Below, piece by piece: positions 1-5,692 of a DNA stretch of 12,138 nucleotides; the first letter of the stretch is position 1, and each line of letters opens with the position of its first letter. The notes below the pieces were generated by a model that worked only from the letters and a program-made list of their open reading frames with translations, had not been told where the DNA came from and made no database searches. The position numbers and the translations under genes are program-made. Source of the DNA: Campylobacteraceae bacterium (lineage in GTDB: Bacteria; Campylobacterota; Campylobacteria; Campylobacterales; Sulfurovaceae); assembly GCA_027026055.1 (NCBI GenBank), contig JALVPA010000132.1, positions 1 to 12,138 on the forward strand. The letters are read 5' to 3'.

Positions 1-1132
1 CGAAGTCAAAGAGACCTTCGTGATGCGTTCGCGTATCGTTTCGCTCATTCGGCGCTTCTTCGAAGATCACGGTTTTTTGGAGGTCGAAACGCCGATGATG
101 CATCCGATCCCCGGCGGGGCGAACGCCAAACCTTTTATCACGCATCACAATGCGCTGGGGGTCGATCGCTATTTGCGTATCGCGCCCGAGCTCTACCTCA
201 AACGACTGGTTGTAGGCGGTATGGAAGCGGTCTTCGAAATCAACCGCAATTTCCGAAACGAAGGGATGGATCAAACCCACAATCCGGAGTTCACCTCGAT
301 CGAATTTTATTGGGCGTTTCACAATTATAAAGATCTGATGGCACTCACCGAGGCGCTTTTTGATTACCTTTTCGAGCATCTCAACTTGCCAAAAACCCTG
401 CGCTACGGCGATATGGAGATCGACTTTTCCACGCCGTTTGCCAAAATTCCTTTTGTCGAGTCGCTCACCCGTATCGGCGGCGTACCCAAAGCGGTCTGTC
501 ACGACAGAGACAAAGCGATCGCATACCTCAAAGAGCACGGCGTCGACGTCAACGAGAAACTTTCGTTAGGCTATCTGCAAGCGGAACTTTTCGACGAATT
601 TGTCGAGAGCAAACTGATCGACCCGACTTTCATCACGGACTACCCCATCGATATCTCGCCGCTCTCGAGACGTAGCGACGAAAACCCCGACATCGCCGAA
701 CGATTCGAACTCTTTATCGCGGGCAAAGAGATCGCCAATGGCTTCAACGAACTCAACGATCCGCTCGATCAATACGAACGCTTCAAAGCCCAAGTCGAAG
801 CCAAAGAGACCGGTGCGGACGACGAAGCGATGCATATGGATCTTGACTTCGTACGTGCGCTCGGTTATGCGATGCCTCCGACCGCGGGCGAAGGGATCGG
901 TATCGATCGCTTGGTGATGTTGTTGACCGACAAGCACTCTATCCGAGACGTCATCCTCTTCCCCGCCATGAAGCCCGAAACGGCGTTGGAGAGTGTTCAA
1001 ACCTCCGAAAAAGTGTGCAAAAAATGCGGTCACGACGTCGAAGAGGATCTCAAACCCGCAAAAAAAGGCAAAGGCTACTTTTGTATCGACGCCGCGGCTT
1101 GCGCCAAAAGAGCGCAAGAGAAGAAAAAGTAA
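1..1132 (+). CDS. lysS: Lysyl-tRNA synthetase, class II (3' part; N-terminus outside window)
   Basis: Charges tRNA-Lys with lysine in the cytoplasm. The reading frame is open from base 2 (codons GAA GTC AAA GAG ACC TTC), so the GTG at 20 and ATG at 23 are internal; the N-terminal OB-fold anticodon-binding domain lies upstream of the window. The class II catalytic core is complete: motif 1 around FLEVETPMM (about 80-110), motif 2 with FEINRNFRNEGMDQTHNPEF (about 230-295), and motif 3 GEGIGIDRLVMLL (about 890-930). After the usual ending LFPAMKPE the protein continues about 45 residues into a Lys-rich tail with Cys codons at 1016, 1025, 1082 and 1100 (CKKCG ... YFC-X5-C), which looks like a small zinc ribbon. 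glyA follows after 52 bases, as in other Campylobacterota. The identification is certain; the role of the tail is inferred. Confidence 0.97.
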   Translation, partial: EVKETFVMRSRIVSLIRRFFEDHGFLEVETPMMHPIPGGANAKPFITHHNALGVDRYLRIAPELYLKRLVVGGMEAVFEINRNFRNEGMDQTHNPEFTSIEFYWAFHNYKDLMALTEALFDYLFEHLNLPKTLRYGDMEIDFSTPFAKIPFVESLTRIGGVPKAVCHDRDKAIAYLKEHGVDVNEKLSLGYLQAELFDEFVESKLIDPTFITDYPIDISPLSRRSDENPDIAERFELFIAGKEIANGFNELNDPLDQYERFKAQVEAKETGADDEAMHMDLDFVRALGYAMPPTAGEGIGIDRLVMLLTDKHSIRDVILFPAMKPETALESVQTSEKVCKKCGHDVEEDLKPAKKGKGYFCIDAAACAKRAQEKKK

Positions 1133-1142
1133 AAATAGGATA

Positions 1143-1160
1143 TAAATCGGTTACGATTTA
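1143..1160. repeat. Perfect 7-bp inverted repeat in the lysS-glyA gap
   Basis: TAAATCG (1143-1149) and CGATTTA (1154-1160) are perfect complements around a GTTA loop, 24 bases before the glyA start. A TATAAA box (1141-1146) overlaps the left arm. It could be an operator at a glyA promoter, an mRNA hairpin or a processing site. There is no T-tract after it, so it is not a normal terminator. Confidence 0.4.
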
Positions 1161-1184
1161 CCACCGAAATACAAAGGAAACAGT

Positions 1185-2435
1185 ATGCCTTACGCTATGG
1201 AAACATTCGATCCCGAAGTATTCGAAGCGATCGAGAACGAATACAAACGTCAAAACGAACACCTCGAAATGATCGCAAGCGAGAACTTTACGCTTCCTGC
1301 GGTTATGGAAGCGATGGGTTCGGTCTTTACCAACAAATACGCCGAAGGGTATCCCGGCAAACGTTATTACGGCGGATGCGAATACGCCGACAGAGTCGAA
1401 CAACTCGCCATCGACAGAGCCAAAAAGCTTTTCGGCTGCGAATATGTCAACGTCCAGCCGCATTCGGGCTCTCAAGCCAACGGCGCCGTTTATGCCGCAC
1501 TGCTCAAACCTTACGATAAAATCTTGGGGATGGATCTCAGTCACGGCGGACACCTCACGCACGGAAGCAAACCGAGTTTTTCGGGCAAAAACTACCGTAG
1601 CTTCACCTACGGTGTAGAACTGGACGGGCGTATCGACTACGATCGCGTACTCGACATCGCCAAAATCGTCCAACCCGACATTATCGTCTGCGGCGCTTCC
1701 GCGTATGCGCGCGAAATCGATTTCAAAAAGTTCCGAGAAATCGCCGATGCGGTGGGAGCGATCCTCTTTGCCGATATCGCCCATATCGCGGGATTGGTCT
1801 GCGCGGGCGAGCATATGAGCCCCTTCCCTTATGCCGATGTCGTCACCACCACGACGCACAAAACGTTGGCGGGTCCCAGAGGCGGGATGATCATGACCAA
1901 CGACGAAGAGATCGCCAAAAAGATCAACTCTGCTATCTTCCCGGGACTTCAAGGCGGACCGCTCGTACATGTCATCGCCGCCAAAGCGGTCGGCTTCAAA
2001 TACAACCTTTCCGACGAGTGGAAAGCCTATGCCAAACAAGTCAAAGCCAATGCCAAAGTTTTGGCGGAAGTGTTGATGCAACGCGGCTACAATGTCGTTA
2101 GCGGCGGTACCGACAACCACTTGGTACTTGTGAGCTTCCTCGATAAAGAGTTCAGCGGAAAAGACGCCGATGCAGCGCTCGGTGCGGCGGGCATTACCGT
2201 CAACAAAAACACCGTCCCCGGCGAAACGCGCAGTCCTTTCGTCACTTCGGGTATTCGCATCGGATCGCCCGCACTAACAAGCCGCGGTATGAAAGAAAAA
2301 GAGTTCGAACTGATCGCCAACCGCATCTGCGACGTGCTGGACAACATCGATGACGAAGCGCTCCACGCCAAAATCAAAGAAGAGATGAAAGCGCTCGCTT
2401 CGCAATTTATCATCTATGACAAACCCATCTACTGA
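1185..2435 (+). CDS. glyA: Serine hydroxymethyltransferase
   Basis: PLP enzyme that converts serine and tetrahydrofolate to glycine and 5,10-methylene-tetrahydrofolate, the main source of one-carbon units; cytoplasmic homodimer or tetramer. The 416-residue length is normal for bacterial SHMT. Visible signatures: ENFTLP and SVFTNKYAEGYPGKRYYGG near the N-terminus, the SGSQANGAVY segment, SHGGHLTHG, the PLP segment VVTTTTHKTLAGPRGG with the Schiff-base lysine at about residue 226 (codon 1860), and NTVPGE / SGIRIGSPALTSRG near the C-terminus. The ATG at 1185 has AAAGGAAA (1173-1180) before it. The last 20 bases overlap the next gene, which implies translational coupling. Placement directly after lysS is the conserved Campylobacterota arrangement. 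Confidence 0.98.
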   Translation: MPYAMETFDPEVFEAIENEYKRQNEHLEMIASENFTLPAVMEAMGSVFTNKYAEGYPGKRYYGGCEYADRVEQLAIDRAKKLFGCEYVNVQPHSGSQANGAVYAALLKPYDKILGMDLSHGGHLTHGSKPSFSGKNYRSFTYGVELDGRIDYDRVLDIAKIVQPDIIVCGASAYAREIDFKKFREIADAVGAILFADIAHIAGLVCAGEHMSPFPYADVVTTTTHKTLAGPRGGMIMTNDEEIAKKINSAIFPGLQGGPLVHVIAAKAVGFKYNLSDEWKAYAKQVKANAKVLAEVLMQRGYNVVSGGTDNHLVLVSFLDKEFSGKDADAALGAAGITVNKNTVPGETRSPFVTSGIRIGSPALTSRGMKEKEFELIANRICDVLDNIDDEALHAKIKEEMKALASQFIIYDKPIY

Positions 2436-2955
2436 TTCTTTGGCAGAGCCGACGGTCGAGTACCTCGGCTTGCGTTTTGTCGCGGATCACTATTATCTCA
2501 AACGTACCCATATCGTAGAGAAAATCCTCTTTCGTAATCGTACCTTTTACGCCAAATTCGAACGTATCGACGAAGTGCCGACCGACCTTTTGTTCGAACA
2601 GCATCGCAAAGAGGACTACACCGTCGCACTCCCGTTGTTACATCACGACAAAACCCGTTATCTCGTTATCGATTACGACGGCAACGATCCGACCCGTTTT
2701 ATCTATTTGGCACGTTACGTCATGCAATGCGAAGGGATAGAAACGTTTCGATTGTTTCGAGGAAAAAAAGAAAATCGCATTCAACTTTTCATCGAAACCT
2801 CTCCGCTCTCCTTAGAAGAGGCACAAACACGATTGGAAAAACTCTCTTCGCTTTTCGAAGCCAAAATGCCCAAAGAGTGGAAAACTCTCCCCTCTTCCAC
2901 CTTACCGAAAGCTTACAATATCGTTACGCTTCCGATAGAGAACATCGAACTTTAA
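2416..2955 (+). CDS. DUF1882-family conserved hypothetical protein
   Basis: A 179-residue soluble protein without signal peptide or membrane segment. It matches in character and position the DUF1882 family that follows glyA in Campylobacterota (Cj0403-type); the function is unknown. The sequence is rich in aromatic and charged residues (VEYLGLRFVADHYYLKR, YLVIDYDGNDPTRFIYLARY) with an amphipathic helical C-terminal part. The chosen ATG lies inside the end of glyA (20-base overlap) with no good ribosome site upstream, so translation probably depends on glyA termination; a later in-frame start would cut the conserved N-terminus. The stop overlaps the stop of the convergent minus-strand gene in the shared tetranucleotide TTAA. 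Family assignment rests on context and recall, not on a search. Confidence 0.85.
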   Translation: MTNPSTDSLAEPTVEYLGLRFVADHYYLKRTHIVEKILFRNRTFYAKFERIDEVPTDLLFEQHRKEDYTVALPLLHHDKTRYLVIDYDGNDPTRFIYLARYVMQCEGIETFRLFRGKKENRIQLFIETSPLSLEEAQTRLEKLSSLFEAKMPKEWKTLPSSTLPKAYNIVTLPIENIEL

Positions 2956-3209
2956 TTTGTCTTGTTCTCTTCTTTTTTCACTTTCGAGCAAAATAGCTCC
3001 GCGCGATGCTTGTAAGACGCCAATGTCGCTTTTGCCAGCATGTCGTCGCGCATATTTTTTTGGTACGCCGCCGCTTTTTGAGTAAAAAGTTTGCACAACC
3101 TTTCGTTTTCCAATGCTTCCTTGTACGCATCGTCCGAGACCGATGCATCGAAAAAACCGCTCCATCCCCAAACCGAAATCAAAGGTATCAACCATACGAT
3201 ACGCCTCAT
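2952..3209 (-). CDS. Small exported protein with two cysteines (85 aa)
   Basis: Not recognised as a named family. The ATG at 3209 is preferred: on the minus strand GGAGG at 3219-3215 sits five bases before it. The in-frame GTG at 3215, which would give 87 residues, overlaps that ribosome site. The N-terminus is MRR followed by a Trp-rich hydrophobic stretch (residues 4-20), a likely Sec signal peptide ending near GFFDAS. The mature part is about 60 residues, mostly helical and charged, with two cysteines (C39, C74) that could form a disulfide in the periplasm. A good -10 box lies about 40 bases upstream, so the gene probably has its own promoter. It converges on the DUF1882 gene with overlapping stops and no terminator between them. 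Confidence 0.75.
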   Translation of the reverse strand: MRRIVWLIPLISVWGWSGFFDASVSDDAYKEALENERLCKLFTQKAAAYQKNMRDDMLAKATLASYKHRAELFCSKVKKEENKTN

Positions 3210-3232
3210 AGTCACCTCCCGTTTAATTTAAA

Positions 3233-3243
3233 TGATAATATCA
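3233..3243. promoter_or_regulatory. Palindrome TGATAATATCA near the promoter of the 85-aa gene
   Basis: A perfect 11-base palindrome at the predicted start of transcription of the minus-strand 85-aa gene. The left part, AATGATAAT, resembles a Fur half-site; the right half fits Fur poorly. It is a candidate repressor operator, but in AT-rich DNA the chance expectation is not negligible. Confidence 0.3.
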
Positions 3244-3247
3244 TCTT

Positions 3248-3253
3248 ATTATA
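3248..3253 (-). promoter_or_regulatory. -10 box TATAAT for the 85-aa gene
   Basis: The minus strand reads TATAAT here, about 39 bases upstream of the ATG at 3209, predicting a start site near 3241. No convincing -35 box is visible, which is usual for sigma-70 promoters in Campylobacterota. Confidence 0.55.
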
Positions 3254-3290
3254 ATCGTTTCGGCTTAAACTATCTTACGAAAAAAAAGGA

Positions 3291-3312
3291 TAAAAAAACG
3301 CCGATTTTTTTA
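3291..3312 (-). terminator. Possible A/T-only terminator hairpin
   Basis: TAAAAAAA (3291-3298) and TTTTTTTA (3305-3312) form an 8-bp A/T stem around a CGCCGA loop. On the minus strand it is followed by another T-run (complement of 3281-3287). It lies just downstream of the minus-strand NrfJ-like gene and upstream of the next minus-strand promoter, a sensible place for termination. An all-A/T stem is weak. Confidence 0.35.
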
Positions 3313-3362
3313 AAGTGGGGAGACTTACGTCATATAGTGTAGTGAGGTCGGTTGTCCGTTAC

Positions 3363-4085
3363 TCAATCTTCATTGCTCATTCGAAACGTCGCATCTTCCG
3401 CCAAAACCCGATAGCGATATCCGAAACCGAAATCTTTGTCGGTTGCCAACGTACCTTCGGCAACGACGCGATCGCCCGCTTTGATCGACGCATCGGTCGC
3501 CGTAAAGACCAAATCGTCCGTCAGTGTCGCCTCCTCTCCCGTTCCGTCACCGATATGCACCCAATCGCGACGCATGATATCACGTGCCACTTTGTAGACT
3601 TTTCCTTTGACTTTGATACGCTTACCCTTCAGCCTATCGGCAAAACGATGCACCTCTTCGACAGTATAAAAAGGTTTCTCTACGAAATTTCCGGTAGCGA
3701 GAGAAGGTTGCGAATGTGCGGATTTGAGCGATGTGAGATGCGTTTTCTTTTCCGGTAGATACAGACGATCGACAAAAACGATCGATTGAAACCTCTTATG
3801 TAACGTTTTGCTTTTGAAATCGTGGATTACCATTTTCCGTTCGTACCCTATATGATCGCCTACTTTGACGGGAGTGGGCGTCACGGCGATCCACTCCTCT
3901 TTTCCACTGCCGCGTACTTTGAGATAGTGATACCCCATCGCTTCGCGTTTCTGTGTCACTTTCGCATAACATATCTTCGAATTGTCGTTTTTCGCTTCCG
4001 CTTTCGTTCCGTCTGCGATACACGCCGTCGCCAATGTAGCCAAAAGCGTTACTACACTCGATATTTTTTTCGTTACGATTCGCAT
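3363..4085 (-). CDS. Exported two-domain protein: NrfJ-like domain plus OB-fold domain
   Basis: A 240-residue protein with an N-terminal signal (hydrophobic residues 9-22). The ending LATAC at C22 is only a poor lipobox (Ala at -3), so it is either soluble periplasmic or an atypical lipoprotein. Residues 38-108 resemble the NrfJ-type domain: MGYHYLKVRGSGKEEWIAV, VKVGD, then FKSKTLHKRFQSIVFVD. After a Ser/His-rich linker, residues 138-236 look like the periplasmic OB-fold often annotated nucleotide-binding-like: GKRIKVKGKVYKV, then DWVHIGDGTG, and GDRVVAEG / DKDFGFGYRY near the end. Such proteins frequently sit beside multihaem cytochromes (for example nrf loci of Wolinella and Geobacter), and a heptahaem cytochrome is encoded about 1.6 kb away. 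Biochemical function is not established. The start has GAGG about nine bases upstream on the minus strand. Confidence 0.75.
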   Translation of the reverse strand: MRIVTKKISSVVTLLATLATACIADGTKAEAKNDNSKICYAKVTQKREAMGYHYLKVRGSGKEEWIAVTPTPVKVGDHIGYERKMVIHDFKSKTLHKRFQSIVFVDRLYLPEKKTHLTSLKSAHSQPSLATGNFVEKPFYTVEEVHRFADRLKGKRIKVKGKVYKVARDIMRRDWVHIGDGTGEEATLTDDLVFTATDASIKAGDRVVAEGTLATDKDFGFGYRYRVLAEDATFRMSNED

Positions 4086-4116
4086 CGTCTCGCCTCGCTT
4101 TGTATGTTTTTCTCAA

Positions 4117-4122
4117 ATTATA
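4117..4122 (-). promoter_or_regulatory. -10 box TATAAT for the NrfJ-like gene
   Basis: The minus strand reads TATAAT, 32 bases upstream of the ATG at 4085, giving a short leader of about 25 bases. A second identical TATAAT lies at 4140-4145 in the duplicated segment and could serve instead. Confidence 0.5.
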
Positions 4123-4150
4123 TAGTAGCATTCTTAACTATTATATAGTA
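4117..4150. repeat. 11-bp direct repeat ATTATATAGTA in the divergent promoter region
   Basis: ATTATATAGTA occurs at 4117-4127 and again at 4140-4150, start to start 23 bases, about two helical turns. Each copy holds a minus-strand TATAAT, and both lie between the divergent NrfJ-like and MORN-repeat genes. A related palindrome ACTATATAGT occurs at 5567-5576 before the cytochrome gene. The copies may be tandem promoters or tandem regulator sites. Confidence 0.45.
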
Positions 4151-4168
4151 AACTTCGTATAAATTATT

Positions 4169-4174
4169 TATAAT
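4169..4174 (+). promoter_or_regulatory. -10 box TATAAT for the MORN-repeat gene pair
   Basis: A perfect TATAAT about 24 bases before the ATG at 4198, predicting transcription from about 4181. It is preceded by T/A-rich DNA with no clear -35 box. Confidence 0.55.
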
Positions 4175-4197
4175 CGACTACGGTAAATAAAGGAAAC

Positions 4198-4884
4198 ATG
4201 ATGAAAGGTTCATCCTATCTCTTGGGAATCGTATGCGCATCGACGCTTTTTGCCTATGCGGAAACAATAAAGGAGTATTATCCAAGCGGTGCCGTTCGTA
4301 TGAAAACCCAATATGCGGACGGTACGCACACCCCCGCGTCGGAAGGAATCAAAGAGGGCAAAGAGATCGCCTATTACGAAAACGGTCGTATCGCCTACAC
4401 CGTCCGCTACAAACAAGGCAAACGCGACGGAAAAATGCTCTGGTACGACAAAAAAGGCAATCTTCTCGAAATCATGCACTATCGCGACGGCAAACGTGAA
4501 GGTAAAAACATTCTTTATTACGCCAACGGCAACAAACGTACGGAAGCCAACTATCATAACGATATGCGAGACGGTCCATACAAAGATTACTTTTCCGACG
4601 GGACGTTGGCGCTTTCGGTGACCTATCGCAAAGGACGCAAAGAGGGCATCCAAAAAGAGTATCATCCCAACGGTACGCTCGCTTCCGAAGTGCGTTACGT
4701 CAACGGCTACAAAGAAGGGATACAAACCTGGTACGATACCGACGGTACGAAGCTTCGTACACAACGTTTCAAGATGGACAGACCCGTCGATCTCCTCGAG
4801 AAATTACGACAAAAAGAGCAAAACGCTACCGAAATGATGCTGCAAGGTTTCGATTTCAATCCCCGTACGAAAAGACCCGACTAA
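4198..4884 (+). CDS. Exported MORN/YwqK-type repeat protein (228 aa)
   Basis: Signal peptide of about 21 residues, cleavage likely after AYA before ETI, so periplasmic or outside. The mature protein is a run of Y-x-x-x-G repeat units (MORN_2 / YwqK antitoxin type) with unit starts at residues 59, 83, 107, 131, 155 and 179, exactly 24 residues apart, plus a divergent first unit at 28 with an insertion. The tail is charged and helical (LLEKLRQKEQ). Database annotation would probably read YwqK family antitoxin, but no toxin gene is adjacent and the protein is exported, so that name should not be taken as function. The AAAGGA ribosome site is three bases from ATG 4198 and six from ATG 4201; the second ATG may be the true start. 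It is followed after 12 bases by a paralogue, so an operon is likely. Confidence 0.85.
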   Translation: MMKGSSYLLGIVCASTLFAYAETIKEYYPSGAVRMKTQYADGTHTPASEGIKEGKEIAYYENGRIAYTVRYKQGKRDGKMLWYDKKGNLLEIMHYRDGKREGKNILYYANGNKRTEANYHNDMRDGPYKDYFSDGTLALSVTYRKGRKEGIQKEYHPNGTLASEVRYVNGYKEGIQTWYDTDGTKLRTQRFKMDRPVDLLEKLRQKEQNATEMMLQGFDFNPRTKRPD

Positions 4885-4896
4885 AAGGAGAATCCC

Positions 4897-5505
4897 ATGC
4901 AAACCCGACCTTTTTATCTGTGTTTTCCGCTCTTTACCGCCGTCGCACTTTACGGCACTTCGTGCAAACACCCCGAAAAACATATCGAAGAGAATAACGC
5001 CGTCAAAATCACTTACGAAAATTGCAAACGTAACGGTATAACATGGTGGTACAACGACAACGGCGGCATCAAATCGAAAGTCAACTTTACCGACGGCAAA
5101 GAAAACGGCGTTTATACCTCCTACCACGATAACGGCAAAGTCAAACTGACCGTACCGTATGTAGACGGGCAAAAGCACGGTATCCAACGCATTTACTACG
5201 ACAACGGTCAACTCGGTAGCGAAGTGAACTATGTCATGGGACGACGCGAAGGGGTGATGAGAGAGTGGACTTACGACGGCTATCTCTACAGCGAAGTCTA
5301 TTATAAACGCAACTATCGCGTCGGCCTTAAAAAATATTACGATAAAAACGGCAAGGTCGTACGCACCGAAGAATACAAAATGGATCGCAATCCCGTCATT
5401 GTCACATACCTAAAAGAGAAAGCCGACGAGATCAAAACGGACCTCGCAAAATACGGATTGACACCCTTGGAATCCTTTTCGCAAACAAAGTCGGAATCTC
5501 GATAA
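4897..5505 (+). CDS. Exported MORN/YwqK-type repeat protein, paralogue of the preceding gene (202 aa)
   Basis: The N-terminus is a signal peptide (hydrophobic residues 6-20) ending YGTSC; this lacks a proper lipobox (Gly at -3), so lipidation at C23 is uncertain. The same 24-residue repeats start at residues 52, 76, 100, 124 and 148 (WYNDNG, SYHDNG, YYDNG and similar), one fewer than in the upstream gene. The last unit is followed, at the same 13-residue offset as in the neighbour, by KMDR and then a charged helical tail, which shows the two are tandem duplicates. AAAGGAG at 4884-4890 overlaps the upstream stop and is six bases from the ATG, so co-expression is expected. The function is unknown; repeats of this kind form beta-hairpin solenoids that usually bind other molecules. 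Confidence 0.85.
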   Translation: MQTRPFYLCFPLFTAVALYGTSCKHPEKHIEENNAVKITYENCKRNGITWWYNDNGGIKSKVNFTDGKENGVYTSYHDNGKVKLTVPYVDGQKHGIQRIYYDNGQLGSEVNYVMGRREGVMREWTYDGYLYSEVYYKRNYRVGLKKYYDKNGKVVRTEEYKMDRNPVIVTYLKEKADEIKTDLAKYGLTPLESFSQTKSESR

Positions 5506-5599
5506 AACTATGGATTTTGTCGACTTTTGCAATTCTATTTTTATCTTTTATTATTCGTATTATTTTACTATATAGTTTATATCATTTTATATACAATCA

Positions 5600-5621
5600 T
5601 TAAAAAAAATGCTTTTTTTAA
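5600..5621. terminator. Possible A/T hairpin terminator after the repeat-protein pair
   Basis: TTAAAAAAA (5600-5608) and TTTTTTTAA (5613-5621) can form a 9-bp A/T stem with an ATGC loop, followed by a T-rich tract. It lies in the 187-base AT-rich gap between the repeat-protein operon and the cytochrome gene. The stem has no G/C pair, so the call is weak; the T-run may instead be the upstream part of the next promoter. Confidence 0.3.
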
Positions 5622-5635
5622 TTCATTTTTAAAGA

Positions 5636-5641
5636 TATATT
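5636..5641 (+). promoter_or_regulatory. Candidate -10 box TATATT for the cytochrome gene
   Basis: TATATT preceded by a T-rich stretch (5613-5630), the usual look of Campylobacterota sigma-70 promoters, predicting a start near 5649. Other AT-rich matches in the 5506-5692 gap cannot be excluded. Confidence 0.4.
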
Positions 5642-5651
5642 AAACTTTTAG

Positions 5652-5677
5652 ATGTGAAAATTGTGGTGTCATCACAT
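5652..5677. promoter_or_regulatory. Inverted repeat ATGTGA-N14-TCACAT before the cytochrome ribosome site
   Basis: ATGTGA (5652-5657) and TCACAT (5672-5677) are perfect complements. Within them TGTGGTGTCATCACA (5662-5676) resembles a degenerate CRP/FNR-type site, with a 5-base instead of 6-base spacer. It lies just upstream of AAAGGAG (5681-5687). As RNA it could be a 6-bp hairpin next to the ribosome site; as DNA an operator at the transcription start. Confidence 0.35.
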
Positions 5678-5692
5678 TTAAAAGGAGACTAA

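Noticed and set aside
1158..2120. 320-codon minus-strand open frame opposite glyA
   Set aside because: It is a shadow of the strongly supported SHMT gene, with no recognisable motif and no ribosome site.
4198..5505. Toxin-antitoxin system based on the YwqK-type repeats
   Set aside because: Both proteins have export signals and are paralogues of each other; no toxin-like gene is adjacent.
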